NCBI RefSeq assembly: GCF_000488275.1
Contig: NZ_KI530762.1
Coordinates: forward strand, 159,217-223,216
DNA: 64,000 nucleotides
Direction of reading: 5' to 3'
Source: Acinetobacter brisouii CIP 110357
Lineage (GTDB): Bacteria; Pseudomonadota; Gammaproteobacteria; Pseudomonadales; Moraxellaceae
Shown: positions 10,067 to 21,440 of the stretch, one piece after another
Layout: the number at the start of each line of letters is the position of its first letter
Position numbering within the stretch: the stretch's first letter is position 1
Program-made: the position numbers and the translations under genes
The notes under the pieces: model-generated
What the model was told of the DNA's origin: nothing
Databases searched by the model: none
Seen by the model: the letters and a program-made list of their open reading frames with translations, nothing else

Positions 10067-10101
10067 TATAAAATTATTGCTGTAATTGAGAAGGTGGCTC
10101 C

Positions 10102-10644
10102 TTGCCAAACAAAGCATTCAATACCCTGCCAAATATTTACTTGGTAGGGCCCATGGGGGCTGGAAAGACGACTGTTGGTCGACATCTTGCAGAACTGTTA
10201 GGTCGTGAGTTTGTCGATAGTGATCACGAAATTGAACGAAAAACAGGTGCTTCGATTCCTTGGATTTTTGAAAAAGAAGGTGAACTGGGTTTTCGTCAGC
10301 GAGAACAGTTGGTCATTGATGAATTGACCAGACGTTCTAATTTGGTGCTCGCAACAGGTGGTGGAGTTGTTACTCAATTGCCAAATCGCAATGCCTTACA
10401 TCAACGAGGCATTGTGGTTTATTTATTTGCACCTGTAGAAGTGCAGTTGCAAAGAACCTACCGTGATAAAAACCGTCCTTTGTTACAAGTCGAAAACCCC
10501 GAAAAACGCCTGCAAGATTTACTGACTTTGCGCGATCCTTTGTATCGGGAAATTGCACACTACGTGATTGATACTCATCAGGGTGGCGCTCGAGAACTGG
10601 CGCAAAAAATCCTGAAGGATATTGCTGTCAATTATTCAATTTAA
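10102..10644 (+). CDS. aroK: Shikimate kinase AroK
   Basis: Cytoplasmic enzyme of 180 residues that phosphorylates shikimate at the 3-OH in aromatic amino acid synthesis. It has the Walker A motif GPMGAGKTTVG (about residues 16-26), DSDHEIE for magnesium/shikimate binding, GFRQRE and the shikimate-binding ATGGGVV. The start is a TTG at 10102 with AAGGTGG just upstream; there is no ATG before the P-loop. It lies 35 bases after pilQ in the widely conserved pilQ-aroK-aroB order. Confidence 0.95.
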   Translation: MPNKAFNTLPNIYLVGPMGAGKTTVGRHLAELLGREFVDSDHEIERKTGASIPWIFEKEGELGFRQREQLVIDELTRRSNLVLATGGGVVTQLPNRNALHQRGIVVYLFAPVEVQLQRTYRDKNRPLLQVENPEKRLQDLLTLRDPLYREIAHYVIDTHQGGARELAQKILKDIAVNYSI

Positions 10645-10662
10645 ATATTTTCTGGTTTTAAT

Positions 10663-11748
10663 ATGCAAACGTTATATGTCGAATTGGGTGCTCGTCGTTA
10701 CCCGATCTATATTGGTAGTCAACTTGACCCTGAGCAGCTACTTGCACCTTATGTTTTGGGTAAGCAAGTCATGATTGTCTCAAATGATACGGTTGCACCT
10801 TTATATTTGCAGCATTATGAGCAAGCATTACACAATTTAGGTAAAACGGTTGCACATTGTATTTTGCCAGACGGTGAGCAGTATAAAAATATTGAACATC
10901 TTAATTTGATTTTTGATGCGCTATTGTCATCTGGTTTTAACCGTGATTGTACCGTACTTGCATTGGGTGGTGGTGTCATTGGCGATATGGCGGGTTTTGC
11001 AGCTGCCAGTTTCCAACGTGGCGTGTATTTTATACAAGTGCCAACTACCTTACTTTCTCAGGTAGACTCAAGTGTTGGTGGAAAAACAGGGATTAATCAT
11101 CCATTAGGTAAGAACATGATTGGGGCATTTAAGCAGCCACAAGTTGTCCTTGCTGATATGGCGCAGCTGAAAACTTTGCCACCACGTGAATTATCTGCTG
11201 GTTTGGCAGAAGTGATTAAATATGCACTTTTGGGTGATGTTGAATTTTTAACATGGCTTGAACAGCATATTGATGCACTGGTTGCAGGGGATGAAACTTT
11301 ACTTGCTGAAGCTGTTTATCGCTCTTGTGCCCATAAAGCACGTATTGTTGCCAATGATGAAAAAGAGCAAGGTGAGCGTGCATTGCTTAATCTGGGGCAC
11401 ACATTTGGTCATGCGATTGAATCTTATCTAGGCTATGGTGTCTGGTTGCATGGCGAGGCCGTTGCAACAGGGATGGTCATGGCTGCGGATTTATCATGCC
11501 GTTTAGGCTGGCTTTCAGAAGCAGATGTTGCGCGTACAAAAAATATTATTCAGCGTGCCAAGTTGCCGATAAAATGCCCTGCAATTCCACTTGATGAATT
11601 TTTATCATTTATGTCACATGATAAAAAAGTGTTGAATGGACAGTTGCGTTTAGTATTAATGCGTCAATTGGGGCAGGCAATCATTACGAAAGACTTTGAT
11701 GTCGAGTTAATGCAGCAGGCAATTTTGGCAAATCAGGAAAAGGCATAA
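10663..11748 (+). CDS. aroB: 3-dehydroquinate synthase AroB
   Basis: NAD- and metal-dependent enzyme of 361 residues that converts DAHP to 3-dehydroquinate. The glycine-rich NAD site ([22 protein letters not shown], about 102-123), [14 protein letters not shown] and the metal ligands in [12 protein letters not shown] (Glu), [11 protein letters not shown] (His) and [10 protein letters not shown] (His) are all visible. It follows aroK by 18 bases and is followed after 2 bases by the next gene, so it is part of the same transcription unit. Confidence 0.97.
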   Translation: MQTLYVELGARRYPIYIGSQLDPEQLLAPYVLGKQVMIVSNDTVAPLYLQHYEQALHNLGKTVAHCILPDGEQYKNIEHLNLIFDALLSSGFNRDCTVLALGGGVIGDMAGFAAASFQRGVYFIQVPTTLLSQVDSSVGGKTGINHPLGKNMIGAFKQPQVVLADMAQLKTLPPRELSAGLAEVIKYALLGDVEFLTWLEQHIDALVAGDETLLAEAVYRSCAHKARIVANDEKEQGERALLNLGHTFGHAIESYLGYGVWLHGEAVATGMVMAADLSCRLGWLSEADVARTKNIIQRAKLPIKCPAIPLDEFLSFMSHDKKVLNGQLRLVLMRQLGQAIITKDFDVELMQQAILANQEKA

Positions 11749-11750
11749 GT

Positions 11751-12533
11751 ATGTTACAACAACACCCTGTAGAAACAACCATAATACGTCGGATTTTATT
11801 GATCGGTGGGGGAGTCTGCTTGGTGGTTGCTGGTGCTTGTTTATTTTTAATCAATACACAGCCGTTAAAACAAGCTTCTACGACACCTGTTGAAGAGGAT
11901 ATTCAGCCGCAGTTTCAGGCTGAAAAATTATCTACAATTCCAAATTTGGGCGTTATGGTTAATGAAGTGCGTCCATTGCAACAAACGACACGTGTAGTGG
12001 CTTCTGGTCAGCATAGTGCTGAATTTCGTGGTACACGTTTTCTTCAGGAAAATCTAAACAATAATAGTCTGGAACTTTTTATCACCAGTAAAGAGGAAAT
12101 CATTCTAGATTTTCTAGACAAACGAGCAGATCGTAACAAATTTATGTATTTGCGTTTGGCTGCTGAGCATCAACCCGAGCGTTATGTTTTGCTCTATGGT
12201 GTCTATACTGGAGAGGCTGATGCTGAACAACAGTTACAGTCGTTAAATTTGGGTTTACCTAAATCGATTCACCCAAAAATAGTGCAATTTAAAGATTATA
12301 CCGACTTAGTCAATGATATGGGAGCAGAAGAGCTGTCAAATCAGAAGCTGTACTCCATCGAGTTAAAGCCAGCAGTGATACCTCCACCTGCGATTGTGCC
12401 TAAAACCAGTTCGGCATCTGTTGTTGCACCTGTTTCCCATGCTTTGCAAACGACAATTACCCGTCATGATCGAGATGGGAATGTGGTGAGTGTGACCCAG
12501 TCAGCAGGTTTAGAGGCTTCAGTACCACGTTAA
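11751..12533 (+). CDS. SPOR-like single-pass membrane protein downstream of aroB
   Basis: Protein of 260 residues whose function I do not recognise with certainty. One membrane helix (about residues 16-38) leaves a short cytoplasmic N terminus and a large periplasmic part. The stretch YVLLYGVYTGEADAEQQLQSL (about 145-165) followed by KSIHPKIVQFKDY has the beta-alpha-beta pattern of SPOR/SPOR-like domains (yvq.GsF...a.a..l...L), which bind denuded septal peptidoglycan. Position supports this: in E. coli, aroB is followed by damX, a SPOR protein. The tail is Pro/Val/Ser-rich. It starts 2 bases after aroB. Confidence 0.6.
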   Translation: MLQQHPVETTIIRRILLIGGGVCLVVAGACLFLINTQPLKQASTTPVEEDIQPQFQAEKLSTIPNLGVMVNEVRPLQQTTRVVASGQHSAEFRGTRFLQENLNNNSLELFITSKEEIILDFLDKRADRNKFMYLRLAAEHQPERYVLLYGVYTGEADAEQQLQSLNLGLPKSIHPKIVQFKDYTDLVNDMGAEELSNQKLYSIELKPAVIPPPAIVPKTSSASVVAPVSHALQTTITRHDRDGNVVSVTQSAGLEASVPR

Positions 12534-12543
12534 AATTTTAAAA

Positions 12544-12560
12544 TGCTGCATTTTGGTGCG
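12544..12560 (+). promoter_or_regulatory. NtrC-like enhancer site, distal
   Basis: TGCTGCATTTTGGTGCG keeps the GGTGC half and part of the other half of the NtrC consensus TGCACCAAAATGGTGCA. It is weaker than the proximal site. Its centre lies about 85 bases, near eight helical turns, from that site. Confidence 0.35.
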
Positions 12561-12628
12561 ATTTAAAAAAATCCAACTGTGTGAAAAAAGTTCTAAAATA
12601 AGGCAAAAAATAATCAAGATACAAATAA

Positions 12629-12645
12629 TGCACAAAAATAGTGCG
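12629..12645 (+). promoter_or_regulatory. NtrC-like enhancer site, proximal
   Basis: TGCACAAAAATAGTGCG matches 14 of 17 positions of the NtrC consensus TGCACCAAAATGGTGCA and keeps both GCAC/GTGC arms. It lies about 120 bases upstream of the start point predicted from the sigma54 element, a usual distance for an enhancer. Confidence 0.5.
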
Positions 12646-12732
12646 TAATTTTAAGAGTATTAAAGCTGATTTATGATGTTTTTTTGATTTATTTATATGA
12701 AATATATGAACTTTATATCTTAATTGTATTGT

Positions 12733-12750
12733 TTGGCATATTTTTTGCTT
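12733..12750 (+). promoter_or_regulatory. Sigma54 (RpoN) promoter of gltBD
   Basis: TTGGCATATTTTTTGCTT has the -24 GG and -12 GC exactly 12 bases apart and fits YTGGCAC-N5-TTGCW with one change in the first block. No convincing sigma70 promoter was seen nearer to gltB. A further AAATGGTGCA half-site lies directly over the predicted start at 12751-12760. Confidence 0.55.
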
Positions 12751-13012
12751 AAATGGTGCATGAGTTGAGTTAATTGTCCTTATTTTGGAGCAAAGAGATT
12801 CAATGTGGGCGTAATAGCTTCCAGTCCAGACACGACCAAAGTGTCACGTAGAAAAAGCATATTTTTGTCACAAAAGTAATGCAAGATTAGCCTAAAAAAG
12901 GCTATTCTTGAGAGCTGTCTGCGCGCTTGCTGCGAGGTCTGAGGCCTAAGTCGCCAAGGGAATTTGAAATATGTAATGCTCATTCGAGCAATGTTGAAAA
13001 GAAGGGTACGCT

Positions 13013-16000
13013 ATGCACATGCCATCGCCAAATACTGTAGCTCCCGCTCAAGGTTTATATCAACCTGATGAGTTTAAGGATAACTGTGGATTTGGGCTTA
13101 TTGCCCATATGCAAGGAGATGCAAGTCATCACCTTGTGAAAACTGCAATTCATAGTTTAAGTTGCATGACGCACCGTGGTGGGATTGCCGCCGATGGTAA
13201 AACCGGAGATGGATGTGGCTTATTATTAGCCATGCCCAAAGCATTTTTCCGCGAAGAAGCCAAGAAACTCAGTGATGTAACTTTAAGCGAAATTTTTGCT
13301 GTAGGTACTGTTTTTCTAAATATTGACCCTGCTTTAGCGCAACATTCAAAAAATGTGCTCACCAAAGAGTTGGATGATGAAGGCTTACGAGTACTGGCTT
13401 GGCGTGTTGTGCCAACCAATACTGAAGTACTTGGTGAAATTGCATTACAGTCTTTGCCTGCATTTGAGCAAGTGATTGTAAACTGCCCAATGGGTGTGAG
13501 CGAAGTTGAATTCAACCGCAAACTGTTCATGGCACGCCGCCGTGCAGAAGAAAAATTATATAATGATGCTTCATTTTATGTGACAACATTAAGCTCAAAT
13601 GTCATTAGCTATAAAGGCTTAATGATGCCAGCAGCGATTGCTGACTTCTATACAGACCTTGCTGATGAGCGTTTAGAATCTCATATTGTCGTATTCCATC
13701 AACGCTTCTCAACCAACACATTACCGCGTTGGCAGTTGGCTCAACCATTCCGTTATTTAGCACATAATGGTGAAATTAATACCATTACTGCAAACCGTAA
13801 CTGGGCTTTGGCGCGTACTCCAAAATTTGAAAACCCGTTATTGCCAGGTTTAACAGAGCTTAATCCGCTAGTAAACTTGACAGGTTCAGATTCTTCAAGC
13901 CTTGATAATATGCTTGAGATTCTGGTTGGCGGTGGCATGGACTTGTTCCGTGCATTGCGTATGCTTGTACCACCAGCATGGCAAAATGTTGAAACATTAG
14001 ATGCAGACTTACGCGCATTTTATGAATTCAACTCAAAACATATGGAAGCATGGGATGGCCCAGCGGGTCTGGTGATTCAGGATGGTCGCCATGCGATTTG
14101 TATGCTTGACCGTAACGGTCTACGCCCAGCACGTTGGGTAATTACCAAAAATGGTTACATGACTCTTGCATCAGAAATTGGGGTTTGGGATTACGAACCT
14201 GAAGATGTGATTTCAAAAGGTCGTGTAGGACCTGGTCAAATCTTGGTGATCGACACCGTTACAGGCAAATTGCTTGAAACCAGTGATGTCAACAACCACC
14301 TGAAAAAAATGCGTCCATACCGTCAGTGGTTACGTGAAAATGCGGTGCGTTTACAAGGTAGCCCAGAGCTTGAAGAGCATTTAAGTGATAAAGGCTTAAC
14401 AGGTGACCAGCTCAAAGCAGCTCAAAAAATGTTTATGGTCACTTTTGAAGAGCGTGATCAGTTATTGCGTCCGATTGCAGAAAGTGGTCAGGAAGCTGTC
14501 GGTTCAATGGGGGATGATACCCCAATGGCGGTATTGTCACGTCAAGTGCGTCATGTGTCAGATTTCTTCCGTCAGCAGTTTGCGCAGGTAACTAACCCGC
14601 CAATCGACCCATTACGTGAATCGATTGTAATGTCGCTTGAAACTTGCATGGGACGTGAGCAAAACGTATTTGAACAAAGCCCTGAACATGCGGATCGTTT
14701 GATCATTTCAAGCCCAGTGCTTACAAATTCAAAAATGCATCAGTTGCGTACTTTAGGTCGTAAAGGTTACGAGATTGCTGATATTGACCTGAACTATCCT
14801 GAATCTGAAGGTTTGCAAGCTGCGATTACACGTATTTGTGAAGAAGCGGCGCAGGCTGTTCGTGACGGCAAAACTTTATTGGTGATTTCGGATAAGAAAA
14901 TCCGTGAAGGTTATTTACCAGCCAATGCTGTGCTAGCAACAGGTGCGATTCACCATTATTTAAGCAAAACAGGTTTGCGTACCGATGCGAACTTGATTTT
15001 GGAAACTGCAGTTGCACGTGATCCGCATCAGTTTGCGGTGATCTTGGGCTTCGGTGCAACAGCGATTTATCCATATTTGGCATATGATGTGATCAATGAC
15101 TTGATCGCAAAAGGCGAATTGCTCGGTGATCCAATTCACGCACAAGCCAACTTCCGTAAAGGAATTGAAAAAGGCTTATTGAAAGTTCTCTCTAAAATGG
15201 GGATTTCAACAGTTGCGTCTTATCGTGGTGGTCAATTGTTTGAAGCAGTTGGTTTATCTCGAGAAGTTGTGGATCAGTGCTTTACAGGTGTTCCAAGCCG
15301 TATTCAGGGTGCAACATTTGTTGATCTTGAAAATGACCAGAAAAAACTGGCGGATTTGGCATGGAAAAACCGTAAGCCGATTGACCAAGGCGGTATGCTG
15401 AAATTCGTATTTGGTAAGGAATATCACGCGTTTAACCCAGACGTGATCAATGCTTTACATAAATCTGTACGTTCAGGCAAATACGAAGACTTTAAAGAAT
15501 ATGCAGAACTGGTAAATAACCGCCCAGTGGCAACGATTCGTGACTTATTCAAGTTAAAAACCACGAACTCGATTGCACTAGATCAAGTTGAATCGGTTGA
15601 AGAAATTCTTCCGCGCTTCGACTCAGCTGGGATGTCTTTGGGTGCACTTTCTCCTGAAGCGCATGAAGCGATTGCGATTGCCATGAACACCATTGGTGGT
15701 CGTTCGAACTCGGGTGAAGGCGGTGAAGACCCTGCACGTTACGGCACGATTCGTAACTCGAAAATCAAACAGATCGCGTCTGGTCGTTTTGGTGTAACAC
15801 CTGCATATTTAACTTCAGCAGAAGTGTTGCAAATTAAAGTGGCGCAAGGTGCAAAACCAGGTGAAGGTGGTCAGTTACCAGGTGGTAAAGTCAACAGCCT
15901 GATTGCACGTTTACGTTACTCTGTACCGGGTGTGACGCTGATTTCTCCGCCACCGCACCATGACATTTACTCAATTGAAGATTTGTCACAGCTCATCTTT

Positions 16001-17494
16001 GACTTAAAACAAGTCAATCCAAAAGCAATGGTGTCAGTGAAACTGGTATCTGAGCCGGGCGTGGGCACAATTGCCGCAGGTGTTGCGAAAGCTTATGCTG
16101 ACTTTATTACCATTTCAGGTTATGACGGTGGTACAGCAGCTTCTCCATTGTCTTCAATTCACCATGCGGGTTCTCCGTGGGAATTGGGGCTGTCTGAAGC
16201 GCATCAGGCACTTCGCGTGAATGACTTGCGTGGTAAAGTACGTGTACAAACCGATGGTGGTTTGAAAACTGGCCTAGATGTCATTAAAGCAGCAATTTTG
16301 GGTGCAGAAAGCTTTGGTTTTGGTTCAACACCAATGATCGCTTTAGGTTGTAAATACCTACGTATTTGTCACTTGAACAACTGTGCAACCGGTGTTGCAA
16401 CACAGCAAGATCACTTGCGTAAAGAGCATTATATTGGCGAACCAGAAATGCTCATCAACTTCTTCAAATTTATTGCTGAAGAAACGCGTGAATGGTTGGC
16501 AGCACTTGGTGTTTCTTCACTGAAAGACTTGATTGGCCGTGTTGACTTGCTTGAAGTGTTGCCAGGTGAAACAGACAAACATGCACACCTTGATTTAAGT
16601 GCATTGTTGACTTCACATCCATCGGCTGAAGGTAAAGCACAATATTGCCAAGTTCAGGGCAATGAACCTTTCGATAAAGGTGTGTTAGCTGAGAAGATGA
16701 TCACTGAAACACTTCCTGCGATTGAGTCTGGTCAGGGCGGAGAGTTCTCTTATACAGTCAGCAACTGTGACCGTTCAATTGGTGCACGTTTGTCTGGCGA
16801 AATCGCACGTCGTTATGGCGATTTAAGTATGGAAGCGCATCCTGTCATCTTGAACTTGACAGGTACAGCAGGTCAGTCTCTCGGTGTTTGGAACGCAGGC
16901 GGCTTACATATCAAACTTGAAGGTGATGCCAACGACTATGTTGGTAAAGGTATGGCAGGTGGACGCGTGTCGATCTTCCCACCAAAAGGTTCACCATTCC
17001 AGACACAAAATACCGCAATCATTGGTAACACTTGCTTGTATGGTGCAACAGGCGGTAAGTTGTTCGCAGCAGGTACTGCGGGTGAACGTTTCGCGGTACG
17101 TAACTCAGGTGCGTTTGCGGTAATCGAAGGTGCAGGCGACCACTGCTGTGAATATATGACAGGCGGTATCGTCACTGTACTGGGTAAAGTGGGTCATAAC
17201 TTCGGTGCAGGTATGACAGGTGGTTTTGCTTATGTCCTTGACCTTGACAATGACTTTGTAGACTACTATAACCACGAGTTGATTGACTTGACTCGTATTT
17301 CAACCGAATCGATGGAAGATCATCAAGAGTTCTTGCTTCGTATTCTGGATGAGCATATTGCTGAAACAGGTAGTGCTTGGGCGTATAAGATCCGCAATGA
17401 ATTTGATTTCTACAGTCGTAAGTTCTGGTTAGTGAAACCAAAAGCTGCCAACTTCCAGACTTTGTTGAAAAAAATGAAAGCTGATCCTCAATAA
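13013..17494 (+). CDS. gltB: Glutamate synthase (NADPH) large subunit GltB
   Basis: Large subunit (1493 residues) of the cytoplasmic enzyme that makes two glutamates from glutamine and 2-oxoglutarate. A short propeptide precedes the N-terminal nucleophile Cys in [10 protein letters not shown] (about residue 25); this glutaminase domain runs to about residue 430. A central domain and the FMN-binding barrel follow ([33 protein letters not shown]). The 3Fe-4S cluster cysteines lie in [16 protein letters not shown]. The glycine-rich GXGXG domain is at the C terminus. The ATG at 13013 has GAAGGG just upstream. It is followed by gltD after 73 bases. The upstream sites suggest control by nitrogen status. 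Confidence 0.97.
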   Translation: MHMPSPNTVAPAQGLYQPDEFKDNCGFGLIAHMQGDASHHLVKTAIHSLSCMTHRGGIAADGKTGDGCGLLLAMPKAFFREEAKKLSDVTLSEIFAVGTVFLNIDPALAQHSKNVLTKELDDEGLRVLAWRVVPTNTEVLGEIALQSLPAFEQVIVNCPMGVSEVEFNRKLFMARRRAEEKLYNDASFYVTTLSSNVISYKGLMMPAAIADFYTDLADERLESHIVVFHQRFSTNTLPRWQLAQPFRYLAHNGEINTITANRNWALARTPKFENPLLPGLTELNPLVNLTGSDSSSLDNMLEILVGGGMDLFRALRMLVPPAWQNVETLDADLRAFYEFNSKHMEAWDGPAGLVIQDGRHAICMLDRNGLRPARWVITKNGYMTLASEIGVWDYEPEDVISKGRVGPGQILVIDTVTGKLLETSDVNNHLKKMRPYRQWLRENAVRLQGSPELEEHLSDKGLTGDQLKAAQKMFMVTFEERDQLLRPIAESGQEAVGSMGDDTPMAVLSRQVRHVSDFFRQQFAQVTNPPIDPLRESIVMSLETCMGREQNVFEQSPEHADRLIISSPVLTNSKMHQLRTLGRKGYEIADIDLNYPESEGLQAAITRICEEAAQAVRDGKTLLVISDKKIREGYLPANAVLATGAIHHYLSKTGLRTDANLILETAVARDPHQFAVILGFGATAIYPYLAYDVINDLIAKGELLGDPIHAQANFRKGIEKGLLKVLSKMGISTVASYRGGQLFEAVGLSREVVDQCFTGVPSRIQGATFVDLENDQKKLADLAWKNRKPIDQGGMLKFVFGKEYHAFNPDVINALHKSVRSGKYEDFKEYAELVNNRPVATIRDLFKLKTTNSIALDQVESVEEILPRFDSAGMSLGALSPEAHEAIAIAMNTIGGRSNSGEGGEDPARYGTIRNSKIKQIASGRFGVTPAYLTSAEVLQIKVAQGAKPGEGGQLPGGKVNSLIARLRYSVPGVTLISPPPHHDIYSIEDLSQLIFDLKQVNPKAMVSVKLVSEPGVGTIAAGVAKAYADFITISGYDGGTAASPLSSIHHAGSPWELGLSEAHQALRVNDLRGKVRVQTDGGLKTGLDVIKAAILGAESFGFGSTPMIALGCKYLRICHLNNCATGVATQQDHLRKEHYIGEPEMLINFFKFIAEETREWLAALGVSSLKDLIGRVDLLEVLPGETDKHAHLDLSALLTSHPSAEGKAQYCQVQGNEPFDKGVLAEKMITETLPAIESGQGGEFSYTVSNCDRSIGARLSGEIARRYGDLSMEAHPVILNLTGTAGQSLGVWNAGGLHIKLEGDANDYVGKGMAGGRVSIFPPKGSPFQTQNTAIIGNTCLYGATGGKLFAAGTAGERFAVRNSGAFAVIEGAGDHCCEYMTGGIVTVLGKVGHNFGAGMTGGFAYVLDLDNDFVDYYNHELIDLTRISTESMEDHQEFLLRILDEHIAETGSAWAYKIRNEFDFYSRKFWLVKPKAANFQTLLKKMKADPQ

Positions 17495-17513
17495 TTCCAC
17501 TACTCAAGATTGA

Positions 17514-18989
<1,476 letters not shown>

Positions 18990-19013
18990 TCAGCATCAAA
19001 TCTGAATATCATC

Positions 19014-19041
19014 AAAACCCCAATTTCGATTGGGGTTTTTT
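19014..19041 (+). terminator. Terminator after gltD
   Basis: An 11-bp perfect stem AAAACCCCAAT/ATTGGGGTTTT around a TTCG loop, with a T run, 25 bases after the gltD stop. Confidence 0.88.
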
Positions 19042-19125
19042 GTATCTATAAAAAAGTAGCTGCCGATAAAATAATCACATACAATAAATTGAAAATATCA
19101 AATAACAATAATACGGATATCACAT

Positions 19126-19713
19126 ATGAGCTTAATCAAACGAATGGTACTGACCATCTTACTTACCACAACACTATTGGTTTCAGGCTGTGGTTATAAC
19201 AGCTTGCAGGCCAAAGATGAGGCGGTCAATGCGGCATGGTCAGAAGTTGAAAATCAGTATCAGCGTCGTGCCGATCTTGTGCCAAATCTGGTCAATGTGG
19301 TGAAAGGTTATGCCACGCATGAAAAAGACGTTTTAGTTCAAGTCACACAAGCACGTGCCAGTGTGGCCAGTTTAAAAATCGATGCGCAAACCTTACAAGA
19401 CCCAGTCGCTTTTCAAAAATTCCAACAGGCGCAAGCTCAACTTGGTTCAGCGCTTTCACGTTTAATTGCAGTCTCAGAAAACTATCCTGATTTAAAAGCC
19501 AATCAGCAATTTTTAGATTTACAGGCGCAACTCGAAGGAACTGAAAATCGCATAGCAGTCGCGCGTAAACGCTATATTTCAACTGTGCAGGATTACAATA
19601 CGTATGTACGCCAGTTCCCACAATCATTAACAGCAAAAGTGATCGGCATGAAAACGCGCCCTAACTTTAGTGCTGAAACAGGGGCAGATAAAGTACCAAC
19701 AGTTTCATTCTGA
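19126..19713 (+). CDS. LemA family lipoprotein
   Basis: Protein of 195 residues. The signal peptide ends in a lipobox (LLVSGC, Cys at about 22), so a membrane-anchored lipoprotein is likely. The mature part is the helical LemA domain: AVNAAWSEVENQYQRRADLVPNLVNVVKGYATHEKDVL, then ENRIAVARKRYISTVQDYNTYVRQFP and a closing FPQSLTAKVIGMKTRPNF. The molecular role of LemA proteins is not settled; they are commonly linked to envelope stress and found beside TPM-domain proteins, as here. The next gene starts 17 bases downstream. Confidence 0.9.
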   Translation: MSLIKRMVLTILLTTTLLVSGCGYNSLQAKDEAVNAAWSEVENQYQRRADLVPNLVNVVKGYATHEKDVLVQVTQARASVASLKIDAQTLQDPVAFQKFQQAQAQLGSALSRLIAVSENYPDLKANQQFLDLQAQLEGTENRIAVARKRYISTVQDYNTYVRQFPQSLTAKVIGMKTRPNFSAETGADKVPTVSF

Positions 19714-19730
19714 TTGAGAAGGTGGTTACG

Positions 19731-20630
19731 ATGTTGCAGATCAGCCGCATATTGTGTTTATGGATGCTTATATGTTGGAGTAGCCAGCTCCTTTGGGCCG
19801 ATAATTCTGCTGCATCTGAAGTCAGTACAATTGCCTTACCTGTACTGGATCAGCCTGTAATTGATCAGGCTCACGTATTGACAGCTACAGAGCAGCAAGC
19901 CTTAACCCAAAAAATTTTGACGGTATATCAGCAGCAGAAAGCGCAAATAGGCATTTTGATTGTTCCAACAACGGGGCAGCAGGACATTTTTGATTACGCC
20001 ATGCGTGTTGCTGAACAGTGGAAATTGGGGCGAAGCCAGCAAGACAATGGTTTACTGATGGTGGTCGCGATCAATGATCATCATATACAAATTCTGACAG
20101 GTTATGGTTTGGAAGGTGTTCTACCCGATGTTGTGCTGAGTCGAATTATCCGCGAGCAAATGACGCCACTATTTAAACAGCAACAATATGCAAAAGGTAT
20201 TCAGGCGGGGTTGGATGAGATTATTCAAATTTTAAATCAAGACCCAGAACTTGCGAAGCAAGCCGCAAACCAGTTAAAGCAACAGCATGCAGAAGCACTG
20301 CTTAAACAGCAATCCTATACAAAAATGCTATCTTATGTTGTGGTGATTCTTATTGTGGGCGTAGTGGCATCATTGATTGTTGGAGATGGGATCAGTGCAG
20401 TGTTGGCTGCAGTTGCAACCGTTATTGCAGGTTGGGTTGCGAGCGTGGGGATTTTAATGAGCTTAGCAGCTGGAGTAATTGTATTTTTTCTACTCATTAC
20501 TTCTCTGGCACAGCTTATTTTCCAGTTGGGATTGTCCATGGCAGCAGGTGGGACAGGCCCACAAGGTGGTGGGCGTTACCGAGGTGGTGGCGGTGGTTTT
20601 GGTGGTGGAGGAGCATCGGGTTCATGGTAA
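19731..20630 (+). CDS. TPM-domain membrane protein (YgcG family)
   Basis: Protein of 299 residues. A signal peptide (about residues 1-24) is followed by a TPM domain (about 40-170: VIDQAHVLTATEQQALTQKI, QIGILIVPTTGQQDIFDYAMRVAEQWKLG, NGLLMVVAINDHHIQILTGYGLEG). Two or three membrane helices follow (about 200-270), then a glycine-rich tail ending GGFGGGGASGSW, typical of the family. An upstream GTG at 19722 overlaps the ribosome binding site, so the ATG at 19731 (AGAAGG 8 bases before) is chosen. The gene pairs with lemA and with a second TPM protein just downstream. Confidence 0.85.
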   Translation: MLQISRILCLWMLICWSSQLLWADNSAASEVSTIALPVLDQPVIDQAHVLTATEQQALTQKILTVYQQQKAQIGILIVPTTGQQDIFDYAMRVAEQWKLGRSQQDNGLLMVVAINDHHIQILTGYGLEGVLPDVVLSRIIREQMTPLFKQQQYAKGIQAGLDEIIQILNQDPELAKQAANQLKQQHAEALLKQQSYTKMLSYVVVILIVGVVASLIVGDGISAVLAAVATVIAGWVASVGILMSLAAGVIVFFLLITSLAQLIFQLGLSMAAGGTGPQGGGRYRGGGGGFGGGGASGSW

Positions 20631-21184
20631 TACAACTCAAGCGAACAGCTCATATTGTAACCTCGGAGAGATCTTTGCCTGCCTCGCGAAGCCTCAGACG
20701 TTGGTTGAAACATCTTTTTTATGTCTCAATGCGTTCTGAGTATTTTTCTGTGAAGGATCGTGCGCAAATTACCCGTATGGTACAGCAGGCAGAGCTAGGG
20801 CATAGCGGAGAAATTCAGGTGGTGATTGAGACTAAGTTGCCCAGTCATTTGGCTTATCGGTACACGACTTATAGTCGAGCATGTCAATTATTTGCTGAGC
20901 TAGGTGTTTGGGATACTGCATTGAATAGTGGTGTACTCTTGTACTTGAATTTATGTGAGCGGCGGATCGAATTGCTTTTTGATCGTGGGTTACAGCAAGC
21001 TGCTTCTCAGGAAATGTGGAATCAGATTTGTAATCAAATGATTGAGCTGATTCAACATGAGCAATATTTGAAAGCCATACAAATTGGAGTCCAGCAGATC
21101 GGGAAAATTTTACAATATTTTTATGCTCAGCAACCTGTTGTGACAAACGTGAATGAATTGGGAGATGAGCCTATTTTGTTGTGA
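20624..21184 (+). CDS. Second TPM-domain protein
   Basis: Protein of 186 residues without a signal peptide or a clear membrane helix. From about residue 45 it reads as a TPM-like domain (FSVKDRAQITRMVQQAELGHSGEIQVVIETKL, then SGVLLYLNLCERRIELLFDRGLQQAASQEMW). The ATG at 20624 overlaps the end of the preceding gene by 7 bases and has GGAGGAG upstream. The frame extends further upstream, but that extension reads as a Trp/Arg-rich shadow of the glycine-rich tail of the neighbour and is rejected. It probably works with the preceding TPM and LemA proteins. Confidence 0.75.
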   Translation: MVIQLKRTAHIVTSERSLPASRSLRRWLKHLFYVSMRSEYFSVKDRAQITRMVQQAELGHSGEIQVVIETKLPSHLAYRYTTYSRACQLFAELGVWDTALNSGVLLYLNLCERRIELLFDRGLQQAASQEMWNQICNQMIELIQHEQYLKAIQIGVQQIGKILQYFYAQQPVVTNVNELGDEPILL

Positions 21185-21238
21185 TTTTTTATATTTTGGT
21201 TTGATTTTAATCAAAGCATAAGAAAATAAGGTATTAAC

Positions 21239-21262
21239 TGACAAAAAATGTCACTTTTTGTC
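21239..21262 (+). promoter_or_regulatory. Candidate PilR activator site upstream of pilA
   Basis: TGACAAAAAATGTCA is an inverted repeat, followed by a further TGTC exactly 10 bases after the first. Repeated (C/G/T)TGTC units on one helical face resemble PilR sites described upstream of Pseudomonas pilA. The site lies about 125 bases before the predicted start point. This is inference from motif likeness. Confidence 0.35.
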
Positions 21263-21348
21263 TTATGTATGTTGCGGAAATGTTAGATTTGAATGCTTAA
21301 AAATAAAATAAAAAAATTAAACCTTTTAAAATCAAAGCTATTAAAAAA

Positions 21349-21366
21349 TTGGCATAGTCTGTGCTA
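21349..21366 (+). promoter_or_regulatory. Sigma54 (RpoN) promoter of pilA
   Basis: TTGGCATAGTCTGTGCTA has GG and GC exactly 12 bases apart. Expected start near 21376, giving a leader of about 65 bases. RpoN/PilR control of pilA is established in Pseudomonas and is consistent with this element. Confidence 0.65.
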
Positions 21367-21440
21367 TGATTAGTGCACAAACAAATTGTATAAGTAAATT
21401 ATACAAACAAAATAACTTCCATGATTTCCGGAGAATGTTG

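Larger units (their letters stand above)
12534..13012 (+). other. Long gltB upstream region (479 bp, non-coding)
   Basis: No gene is supported here. The first half is very AT-rich and holds two NtrC-like dyads and a sigma54-type promoter, listed separately. Past the predicted start point (near 12760) there is an untranslated leader of about 250 bases. It contains a hairpin TAGCC/GGCTA (about 12888-12906) and a GC-rich segment (12910-12960). I recognise no known riboswitch class in it. Confidence 0.6.

Noticed and set aside
16884..17175. Open frames on both strands within gltB
   Set aside because: They are shadows of the long gltB coding region, which is conserved through this part.
20432..20623. 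Upstream extension of the second TPM gene (Trp/Arg-rich)
   Set aside because: It is the out-of-frame reading of the glycine-rich tail of the preceding TPM gene; the ATG at 20624 gives the family start.
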